Source: Acidovorax facilis | GTDB taxonomy: Bacteria > Pseudomonadota > Gammaproteobacteria > Burkholderiales > Burkholderiaceae_C | Direction of reading: 5' to 3' | Assembly (NCBI RefSeq): GCF_023913775.1 | Contig: NZ_JAMXAX010000031.1 | Span: 1 to 46,082 of the forward strand | Length of the DNA: 46,082 nt | Notes under the pieces: generated by a model | Seen by the model: only the letters and a program-made list of their open reading frames with translations | The model's database searches: none | Told to the model about the DNA's origin: nothing | Position numbers and translations under genes: made by a program | Shown: piece by piece, positions 1 to 6,177 of the stretch | How the letters are laid out: every line of letters starts with the position of its first letter | Numbering within the stretch: the stretch's first letter is position 1

Positions 1-2
1 CT

Positions 3-476
3 CCGGCAAAGTCGGTCAAGCCGGCTGCGGTGGCCACGAAGGCTCCCGCCAAAACGGCTGCTGTCGCCAAGCAACCTCAAAAAGCAGCCACAAAGCCTGC
101 GTCGGCTTCCAAGAAAAAGGCGTCCACCGCCACGCAAGTGACACCGAAATTGGCCAAGGCCCCCGCCGCGCCAGCCGCCGCCCGGGATACCAAGGCCAAG
201 AAGCCCAAGCTGGTGCGCGACAGTTTCACTATTCCCAAAGATGAATACGCGGTCATAGAAACCCTGAAGCAGCGCTCGGCTGCTCTCGCCCAGCCCGTGA
301 AGAAAAGCGAGCTGTTGCGCGCGGGCCTGAAGGTCCTGGCCGCCATGTCTGACGCCGCCCTGCGCAGCGCGGTACAGGCAGTACCTTCCATCAAGACAGG
401 TCGCCCCAAGGCGGAAGCCGCGCCTGCGGTTCCGGCGCCCGCCACCAAAACGTCGACCAAAGCCTCGCGCAAGTAG
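3..476 (+). CDS. Ala/Lys-rich protein with a C-terminal ribbon-helix-helix-like segment (5' partial)
   Basis: The reading frame is open from the window edge to a TAG at 474-476, so the real start lies upstream; the GTG at 30 is only the first start-like codon inside the window. The visible N-terminal ~60 residues are low-complexity Ala/Lys/Pro/Thr, like a histone-H1-type tail. They are followed by a compact segment (LVRDSFTIPKDEYAVIETLK, then a second helix with KKSELLRAGLKVLAAM) whose pattern resembles the strand-helix-helix of RHH DNA-binding proteins. The tail is again Ala/Pro/Lys-rich. Basic tails plus an RHH-like core suggest nucleic-acid binding, but this is inference from composition. 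It ends 39 bases before the convergent sixA. I do not recognise a named family. Confidence 0.7.
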   Translation, partial: PAKSVKPAAVATKAPAKTAAVAKQPQKAATKPASASKKKASTATQVTPKLAKAPAAPAAARDTKAKKPKLVRDSFTIPKDEYAVIETLKQRSAALAQPVKKSELLRAGLKVLAAMSDAALRSAVQAVPSIKTGRPKAEAAPAVPAPATKTSTKASRK

Positions 477-484
477 CCCCAGCT

Positions 485-508
485 GTACCGAGGCATACCC
501 TCGGCACA
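485..508. terminator. Inverted repeat between convergent genes, possible bidirectional terminator
   Basis: CCGAGG (488-493) and CCTCGG (499-504) form a perfect 6-bp stem with a 5-base loop. The stem extends outward as TGT/ACA around one mismatch. It sits between the plus-strand gene ending at 476 and sixA ending at 516. There is no clear T-tract, so the terminator role is inferred from position. Confidence 0.35.
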
Positions 509-515
509 ACAGGTC

Positions 516-980
516 TCAAAGAAACTCGGGGGACTGGACAGTGATCAACAAGGTCTGGCTCTGGTCCAGCCGCTGCCGCTGCCTCAACCACCAGACAGCT
601 CCCTTGCGCACAGCGCATTCCGAAGCCTGCAGCCCCATCAGTTGCGCAATGGTCTGGCCCAGCATGGGTTGATGGCCCACAACCAGCACCGTCCCCTTGG
701 CGCGCGGCCACTGCACAAGGTCCAGCAGATCTTGCGGCGTTCCACCAGGTAACAGCTCGGCGCGCATCTTGAACTTGCGCCCCAGGGCGTTGGCCGTTTG
801 CTCGGTGCGCCGGGCCGGACTGGCAAGCACGCGCAAGCCCTCGGGCAATTGCCGGTCCAGCCAGGCCGCCATGCGCGCTGCCTGCTTTTCCCCGCGCGAC
901 GTCAAGGCCCTCGCCAGATCATCGCCCGCCTCTGCGAGCTCCTCTGCCTCCGCATGGCGCCACAGGATGAGGTCCATCAT
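516..980 (-). CDS. sixA: Phosphohistidine phosphatase SixA
   Basis: A 154-residue protein of the small histidine-phosphatase (phosphoglycerate-mutase-like) fold. The RHA motif at residues 8-10 carries the phospho-accepting His9. The SPARRTEQTA segment (54-63) supplies the second arginine, and VVGHQPMLG supplies the second catalytic His at 103. Length matches SixA (about 150-160 residues), which in Escherichia coli removes phosphate from phosphohistidines of phosphorelay or PTS proteins. Its ATG overlaps the ppk1 stop by four bases (ATGA), so the two are probably translationally coupled. The pairing of sixA with ppk1 fits a role in phosphate handling here, but the actual substrate cannot be read from sequence. 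Confidence 0.9.
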   Translation of the reverse strand: MMDLILWRHAEAEELAEAGDDLARALTSRGEKQAARMAAWLDRQLPEGLRVLASPARRTEQTANALGRKFKMRAELLPGGTPQDLLDLVQWPRAKGTVLVVGHQPMLGQTIAQLMGLQASECAVRKGAVWWLRQRQRLDQSQTLLITVQSPEFL

Positions 981-3145
981 GCCGCCCCCTGGTCCATGCG
1001 CGTCCCCGACGGGGCTGGACCGTAGCGAACCATTAGAGCGTTCTGGGCGCCCAACCCATCCTGCGGACGGGGGGCTCGGCTGTAGGAGCCGTCAGCGTTC
1101 AGCGTCCATGCATCCCGGTCGTCATGCAAATAGGCGACCAAGCACTCGTCCACAATCTGTTGCCGCAGGCGCGGGTCTGTCACAGGCCAGGCCAACTCCA
1201 CACGCCGCATCATGTTGCGGTTCATCCAGTCGGCGCTGGAAAGGTACAGATCTTCCTCCCCCCCGCTGCGGAAGTAGAAGACACGTGTGTGCTCCAGGAA
1301 GCGGCCGATCACCGAACGTACACGGATGTTGTCGGTCACCCCAGGCACTTGGGCTGCCAGCATGCAAGCTCCCCGCACGATGAGATCAATGCGCGCACCG
1401 CGCTGGCCGGCCACGATCAGAGCACGCATCAGGGCCTCGTCGGTCAGGGCATTCATCTTGGCCACGATCCGCGCATCCTCTCCCCGGCTGGCCGCCAGAC
1501 CCACTTGTTCGATTTTCTCCAGCATTCGCCTGTGCAGATGGAACGGCGCCAGCATCAGCTTGCGCAGCTTGGGCGGGCGGTTCTGGCTCGCAAGGTGATT
1601 GAACACCCCGTCCATGTCGGCCGTGGTTTCTTCATCGGCCGTAAGGTAGCTCAGATCGGTATACAGCCGTGCAGTACGTACGTTGTAGTTGCCCGTCGAT
1701 AGGTGCCCGTAGCGCCGCAGTTTTCGCCCATCCCTGCGCGTAACCAGCAGCATCTTGGCGTGCGTCTTGAGGCCCACTACGCCGTAGACCACCTGGGCGC
1801 CAATCGACTCCAGGGCCTCGGCCCAGTTGATATTGGCCTCTTCATCAAAGCGCGCCTTGAGCTCCACCACCGCCATGACCTCTTTGCCACGGCGTACGGC
1901 CTCGGTGAGCAGGTCCATGAGTTCGGAGTCCGCGCCGGTGCGGTAGATGGTCTGTTTGATGACAAGCACATCAGGGTCATTGACGGCTTCACGCAAAAAG
2001 GCAAGGAGCCCGTCAAAACTCTCGAACGGCTGGTGGATCAGCACATCGTGCTTGCTCAGTTGTTCCAGGATGGACACGCCGGATTGCAGCTGCCGGGGCC
2101 ACGCGGAATTCCAGGGTGGAAAGAGCAGTTCCGGCGCATCCACCAGATCCACCAGTTGCGTCAAACGCACCAGGTTCACAGGGCCATGCACCCGGTACAA
2201 GGCAGCGGCCGGCAAAGCAAACTGCGCCAACAGAAAATCCGACAAAAACTGCGAACACCCGGAGGACACCTCCAGCCGTACCGCCTGCCCATAGTGCCGG
2301 TGTTGCAAGCCCTGGCGAAGGGCGGTCCGCAGATTGCGCACATCCTCTTCGTCCAGTGCCAAATCGGAATGTCGCGTCACGCGAAACTGAGAGAACTCCG
2401 TGACCTCCCGTCCCGGGAAAAGATCCTCCAGATGCGCGCGAACAATACTGGAGAGGCTCACAAAAAGGGCCTCTCCAGGCGCCACGCGGGCCGGCATGCG
2501 GATCAACCTTGGCAGCGCACGCGGCACCTTCACGATGGCGATCTCGTTCTCCCTGCCGAAAGCGTCGTGGCCCTTCAGGCGAACAATGAAGTTCAGCGAT
2601 TTGTTGGCCACCTGTGGAAACGGATGGGCCGGATCCAGCCCCACCGGAATCAGCAGTGGCCGGACCTCGTTCACAAAATAGTCGTGGACCCAGCGCTTTT
2701 GGGCGGGTGATCGCTCACCATACCCCACGATGCGAATCCCGTGCGCAGCAAACGCAGGCACCAGAGACTCGTTGTACAGCGCGTATTGCCGCTCCACCAG
2801 GCTGTGTATTTTGGCGGCAATGGCTTCGAACGATGCCGTCGAATAGAGCCCTTTGGTCTCACCTTTTTGCGCAGCAGTAATGTGCGGCGCAGCACGGACC
2901 TCAAAAAATTCGTCGAGATTGGACGACACGATGCACAGGTATCGCAACCGTTCCAGCAGTGGCACATCCGGCCTCACAGCCCAGTCGAAAACACGCTCGT
3001 TAAAAGCCAGGATGCTGTGATCCCTGTCCAGAAACATGTGAGGGGGCGCGCTGGCGGACTGTGAGAATCCTCCGCTCGTACCACTGTCCGGCGACAGGGA
3101 GGCGTTGGCATGCACGAGAGCATCATCGGAAGGCAAAGGCAACAT
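977..3145 (-). CDS. ppk1: Polyphosphate kinase PPK1
   Basis: A 722-residue protein, close to the family's usual 690-740, that reversibly polymerises the gamma-phosphate of ATP into inorganic polyphosphate. The N-terminal domain begins after a ~35-residue non-conserved leader (core starts near HMFLDRDHSILAFNERV). KTHAK with His462, matching the autophosphorylated E. coli His435, and GHLSTGNYN with His481 are both intact, as is the ARLYTDLSYLTADE segment of the catalytic core. The start is ATG 3145, with only a weak ribosome site. The gene follows the glycosyltransferase by 39 nt, and a Pho-box-like sequence at 3196-3225 lies 50 bp upstream of the start codon, so it can be transcribed with the upstream lipid genes and also from its own PhoB-type promoter. 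sixA overlaps its end. Confidence 0.97.
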   Translation of the reverse strand: MLPLPSDDALVHANASLSPDSGTSGGFSQSASAPPHMFLDRDHSILAFNERVFDWAVRPDVPLLERLRYLCIVSSNLDEFFEVRAAPHITAAQKGETKGLYSTASFEAIAAKIHSLVERQYALYNESLVPAFAAHGIRIVGYGERSPAQKRWVHDYFVNEVRPLLIPVGLDPAHPFPQVANKSLNFIVRLKGHDAFGRENEIAIVKVPRALPRLIRMPARVAPGEALFVSLSSIVRAHLEDLFPGREVTEFSQFRVTRHSDLALDEEDVRNLRTALRQGLQHRHYGQAVRLEVSSGCSQFLSDFLLAQFALPAAALYRVHGPVNLVRLTQLVDLVDAPELLFPPWNSAWPRQLQSGVSILEQLSKHDVLIHQPFESFDGLLAFLREAVNDPDVLVIKQTIYRTGADSELMDLLTEAVRRGKEVMAVVELKARFDEEANINWAEALESIGAQVVYGVVGLKTHAKMLLVTRRDGRKLRRYGHLSTGNYNVRTARLYTDLSYLTADEETTADMDGVFNHLASQNRPPKLRKLMLAPFHLHRRMLEKIEQVGLAASRGEDARIVAKMNALTDEALMRALIVAGQRGARIDLIVRGACMLAAQVPGVTDNIRVRSVIGRFLEHTRVFYFRSGGEEDLYLSSADWMNRNMMRRVELAWPVTDPRLRQQIVDECLVAYLHDDRDAWTLNADGSYSRAPRPQDGLGAQNALMVRYGPAPSGTRMDQGAA

Positions 3146-3181
3146 GGGTACGCAAACGCGGCTAATGCAGGATGGCAGCAG

Positions 3182-3225
3182 TATTTAACGCCCAGATGAC
3201 AAAGATGTGACAGATTTTGTGACAG
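3182..3225 (-). promoter_or_regulatory. Pho-box-like PhoB site and -10 for ppk1
   Basis: Read on the minus strand, three PhoB-type half-sites occur in order: CTGTCAC (3225-3219), CTGTCAC (3213-3207) and TTGTCAT (3202-3196). The last two are spaced exactly as in a canonical Pho box (7 bp, 4 bp, 7 bp; consensus CTGTCAT N4 CTGTCAT); the first is offset by 5 rather than 4. Eight bases downstream is TAAATA (3187-3182), a plausible -10, as at Pho promoters where the box replaces the -35. The site lies inside the 3' end of the glycosyltransferase coding sequence, encoding its Thr/Val/Ser-rich tail. Confidence 0.65.
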
Positions 3226-4273
3226 TCACACGAGACGAGCCCTGCGCCTGTGCGGGAACCAGATACTGCTCGAACAGCCGGGCGGCATGCGCCCAGGTGA
3301 AGTCGAGTGCCCGTGCGCGCGCTTCGGACCGGGGTATCGCCAGTGCCTGCTGGCTTGCCACGAGCAGATCGTCTTGCAGCACGCCCCCTCTGGGCGGCTG
3401 ACCAGAATGCGCCCCCAACACCTCCATCGGGCCATCCTCAGGGTAGGCGGCCACAGGCGTCCCGCAGGCCATTGCCTCCAGCATGACCAAGCCGAAGGTT
3501 TCTGACCGGCTGGGAAACACAAACACATCCGCAGCCGCATACACCTGCGCCAGCGCGGCACGGTCCAGGATGCCCAGCCAACGGACCTGCGGATACTTGG
3601 CCTTGAGGCGAGCTTCCAGCGGACCGACCCCGCACACCACCTTGGAGCCTGGTATGTCCAGCTGGAGGAAAGCTTCGATGTTTTTCTCGTACGAAATTCG
3701 CCCGACATACAAGGAGACGGGGTGCGCCAAAGCACCCGTGAGCGGGCTCTGGATGGTTGCACCGTGGAACGGAAAAGCCCGTGTGTCCACCCCATGGGTC
3801 CATGGGCGTAGATTGCGAAAGCCCCGTCGCTCCAGCATCTGCAAAACGCCTTGCGTAGGCACCATCACCCCCGAAGATGGCTGGTGAAAATGCCGGAACA
3901 GCGCATACCCCCATCGCAGTGGAACGCGCAGCGCCGCATGCAGTATTTCCGGAAATCGCGTGTGGAAAGCGGTAGTGAATGCCAACCCCTTGCGCAGGCA
4001 ATAGCGGCGCCCCGCCCAGCCCAACGGCCCTTCCGTGGCAAGGTGAATGGCATCGGGTTTCATCGCGTCCAGCATCGTCGTCAGCCGCTTCGCCGGGCGC
4101 ACTGCCAAGTCGATGCCAGGATAGCCGGGGCACGGACGGGTTGCGAACTGGCCGGGGTGCAGCACCTGCACCTCGTGCCCGGCCGCCTCAAGCTCCTGCA
4201 CCAGCTCCAGCAAGGTGGTGACCACCCCATTGACCTGGGGCAGCCAGGCGTCTGTCAACAAGGCAATTTTCAT
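3185..4273 (-). CDS. GT4 glycosyltransferase, Agt-like (glycosyl-diacylglycerol synthesis)
   Basis: A 362-residue GT-B, family 4 glycosyltransferase. The N-terminus [18 protein letters not shown] is the pattern typical of the Agt/SqdX-type lipid glycosyltransferases, followed by [14 protein letters not shown] and FHTRFPE. The C-terminal nucleotide-sugar domain shows [10 protein letters not shown] and [20 protein letters not shown], including the paired glutamates. The start was set at ATG 4273 rather than 18 codons earlier because that ATG overlaps the upstream phosphoesterase stop (ATGA) and begins the conserved domain. In Sinorhizobium and marine bacteria, Agt enzymes put sugar or glucuronate on the diacylglycerol released by PlcP when phosphate is scarce. 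Adjacency to a PlcP-type gene supports the same role; the sugar donor is unknown. A mannosyltransferase of another kind is the alternative. Confidence 0.8.
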   Translation of the reverse strand: MKIALLTDAWLPQVNGVVTTLLELVQELEAAGHEVQVLHPGQFATRPCPGYPGIDLAVRPAKRLTTMLDAMKPDAIHLATEGPLGWAGRRYCLRKGLAFTTAFHTRFPEILHAALRVPLRWGYALFRHFHQPSSGVMVPTQGVLQMLERRGFRNLRPWTHGVDTRAFPFHGATIQSPLTGALAHPVSLYVGRISYEKNIEAFLQLDIPGSKVVCGVGPLEARLKAKYPQVRWLGILDRAALAQVYAAADVFVFPSRSETFGLVMLEAMACGTPVAAYPEDGPMEVLGAHSGQPPRGGVLQDDLLVASQQALAIPRSEARARALDFTWAHAARLFEQYLVPAQAQGSSRVTVTKSVTSLSSGR

Positions 4274-5139
4274 ACAACGGCGGCCGACTCGGACCGGGAA
4301 ATATTGACGACAGGAGAAGCCGGCCACTGCAGCAGCTCCAGCCTGCCGTCCATGTGCTCGACCAAGGCGGTGTGGCTTTCCACCCAGTCGCCGTCATTGC
4401 AGTAAAGGGTCCCACCGATCTCGCGCATCTCGGCACGGTGGATATGGCCGCACACGACGCCGTCATGCCCCCTGCGGCGTGCTTCAGCCGCAACAGCCAC
4501 TTCAAAGTCGGTGACGTAGTTCAGGGCCTTTTTGACCTTGCCTTTCAGGTAAGCCGACAGAGACCAGTAGGGCAGGCCCATGCGGGCGCGCAGTGTGTTG
4601 AGGTACCGGTTGAGCTTGAGCGTGAATTCATAAAGGTTGTCGCCCAGATACGCCAGCCACTTGGCGCACTGGATGACTCCATCAAAATGGTCGCCGTGCG
4701 TGACCCAGAGGCTGCGGCCATCCGCCGTGGTGTGCACCGCATCGGCCCGCACCTCGATGCCTCCAAACGAGTGACCTACGAACGCGCGGGCAAATTCGTC
4801 GTGGTTGCCCGGCACAAACACCACCCGGCACCCCTTGCGCGCACGGCGCAGCAGCTTTTGCACCACATCGTTGTGGGCCTGTGGCCAGAACCACTTGCGG
4901 CGCAGTTGCCAGCCATCGACGATGTCGCCCACAAGGTAGAGGTGATCGCTGGGGTGGTGCTTGAGAAAGTCCAGCAGCGCAACCGCCTGGCAACCCGGCG
5001 TGCCCAGATGCAGATCAGAAATAAAGACCGCGCGGTACCGACGATGGCCGGCGGCTGAGGCATGTGCGTCTTCGGACGCGTCCTCGTGGCCCATGGATGG
5101 CTCCATCCAGGGCCCCAGGGCATCGAATGCGGCGCGCAT
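4270..5139 (-). CDS. plcP: PlcP-type metallophosphoesterase (phospholipase C, lipid remodelling)
   Basis: A 289-residue calcineurin-like phosphoesterase with every metal-binding block present: SDLHLG (D42, H44), GDIVD (D72), GNHDE (N112, H113), THGD (H148) and GHIH (H232, H234). Such proteins are often auto-labelled UDP-2,3-diacylglucosamine hydrolase, but [30 protein letters not shown] and [15 protein letters not shown] are features I associate with PlcP, the phosphate-starvation phospholipase C that releases diacylglycerol from membrane phospholipids. Context agrees: olsB upstream and an Agt-like glycosyltransferase downstream, each overlapping it (TGATG at the start, ATGA at the end). The start is ATG 5139; a much longer in-frame extension to 5508 only reads through olsB in a wrong frame. 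LpxH-like activity remains the alternative. Confidence 0.78.
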   Translation of the reverse strand: MRAAFDALGPWMEPSMGHEDASEDAHASAAGHRRYRAVFISDLHLGTPGCQAVALLDFLKHHPSDHLYLVGDIVDGWQLRRKWFWPQAHNDVVQKLLRRARKGCRVVFVPGNHDEFARAFVGHSFGGIEVRADAVHTTADGRSLWVTHGDHFDGVIQCAKWLAYLGDNLYEFTLKLNRYLNTLRARMGLPYWSLSAYLKGKVKKALNYVTDFEVAVAAEARRRGHDGVVCGHIHRAEMREIGGTLYCNDGDWVESHTALVEHMDGRLELLQWPASPVVNISRSESAAVV

Positions 5140-5975
5140 CAGGCCCCCAGAAAGTGCTTGCGATAGCGAGGATGCAGGTCCGCCAGGCGCATCAACATCG
5201 GCAGGTCTGCCGTGTTGAAGTCTGGATCCCAAGCCGGCGCGCCCAGCACGCGGGCCCCGAGCCGCAGGTAGCCTTTGATCAGCGCCGGTGGCTCCACCGT
5301 GATGGATCCGTCGAGTTGCTCCACGGGCAAGGGCAAACGTGGAAGCACGTGGTATTCGATGGGGGCAAGGTGTGTCTTTCGCACCTGCTGCCAGATGCTG
5401 GCGGCCGCATCGCCGCTGACAACACCGTTGTGAAGCATGGGGATGCTCGCGCAACCGATCATCGTGTCCAACTGGTTGCGCACCATAAAGTCCGCCAGCG
5501 CGCTCCACAAAGCCATGATCACGCCGCCGTGGCGGTGGTCGGGGTGCACACAGCTGCGCCCCAACTCCACCATGCGAGGGCGCAGCGAACGCAGCCGCGT
5601 CAGGTCAAACTCGGTATCGCTGTAGGTACCGCCGACGCGCCGGGCCTGGGCCGGAGTGAGCACCCTGTAAGTCCCAATGACTTGCTGGCTCTGGACATCG
5701 CGCACCAACAGGTGCTCGCAGTAATCGTCAAAAAGGTCCACGTCATGGCCCGCAATGGGAGTCGTCAATCGAGCGCCCATTTCCGCCGCAAACACGTCGA
5801 ACCGCAGCCGCTGCGCCTGGCGCACTTCATCTTCATGGCGCGCCCAAGCCACCTGAATAGCGCCGCGTTCCGGCATCGGATGCGCAGCGCCCGTCAAAGC
5901 GCCCACCCCTTGAAGCACTCTCGGGGAAGCAACTTCGGCAGACAGCGGTGGTGTCAAGGTGGGCAGTTCATTCAT
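5139..5975 (-). CDS. olsB: Ornithine-acyl[ACP] N-acyltransferase OlsB
   Basis: A 278-residue GNAT-fold acyltransferase of the OlsB/hemolysin-like family. It transfers a 3-hydroxyacyl chain from acyl carrier protein to the alpha-amine of ornithine, the first step of phosphorus-free ornithine lipids. Visible signatures are RLRFDVFAAEMGA, DLFDDYCEHLLVRD, IGTYRVLTP, MVELGRSCVHPDHR and, near the end, PPALIKGYLRLGARVLG. The start was set at ATG 5975 because AGGAGA lies about ten bases upstream; the longer form from 6083 would run through a Pho-box-like region. The stop and the phosphoesterase start share one base (TGATG). The partner OlsA is not in the window, so the second acylation must be encoded elsewhere. 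Confidence 0.88.
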   Translation of the reverse strand: MNELPTLTPPLSAEVASPRVLQGVGALTGAAHPMPERGAIQVAWARHEDEVRQAQRLRFDVFAAEMGARLTTPIAGHDVDLFDDYCEHLLVRDVQSQQVIGTYRVLTPAQARRVGGTYSDTEFDLTRLRSLRPRMVELGRSCVHPDHRHGGVIMALWSALADFMVRNQLDTMIGCASIPMLHNGVVSGDAAASIWQQVRKTHLAPIEYHVLPRLPLPVEQLDGSITVEPPALIKGYLRLGARVLGAPAWDPDFNTADLPMLMRLADLHPRYRKHFLGA

Positions 5976-6070
5976 GGTGCAACATCTCCTTGCATGAGGA
6001 TGGGTTGGGCTGAAGGCACCAACCATGGCCGGGAATCTTTTTTCCCTGCGAGCAAGTGTGGAATTGAGAC

Positions 6071-6110
6071 GTGACGTCGCCATGTCGGAGGCGTGTCAAT
6101 GTCGTGACAG
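6071..6110 (-). promoter_or_regulatory. Tandem Pho-box-like array upstream of olsB
   Basis: On the minus strand, four 7-bp units follow one another with 4-bp gaps, giving an exact 11-bp period: CTGTCAC (6110-6104), TTGACAC (6099-6093), CCGACAT (6088-6082) and ACGTCAC (6077-6071). The first two match the PhoB consensus best (6/7 and 4-5/7); the last two are weaker. The array ends 95 bp before the olsB start codon. No strong -10 follows; CTCAAT near 6064-6069 is the best candidate. PhoB binding is inferred from spacing, half-site sequence and the genes downstream. Confidence 0.55.
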
Positions 6111-6177
6111 CCGTTCACGCAGAAGCACCAACGCTCGCCATCGTGCGGACTGCATAATTGATTCAGGAACCCGCACC

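Noticed and set aside
4270..5139. Phosphoesterase as LpxH of lipid A synthesis
   Set aside because: Sequence features ([24 protein letters not shown]) and the olsB/agt context fit PlcP better; the lipid A genes are elsewhere in the window. Not fully excluded.
4270..5508. 412-residue version of the phosphoesterase
   Set aside because: The extra 123 N-terminal residues are olsB read in another frame; ATG 5139 overlaps the olsB stop and begins the real protein.
6025..6177. Upstream start (ATG 6025 or 6082) for the CHASE-GGDEF-EAL gene
   Set aside because: It would put the Pho-box region inside the gene and add a charged, non-conserved leader; GTG 6178 has a ribosome site and a -10 upstream.
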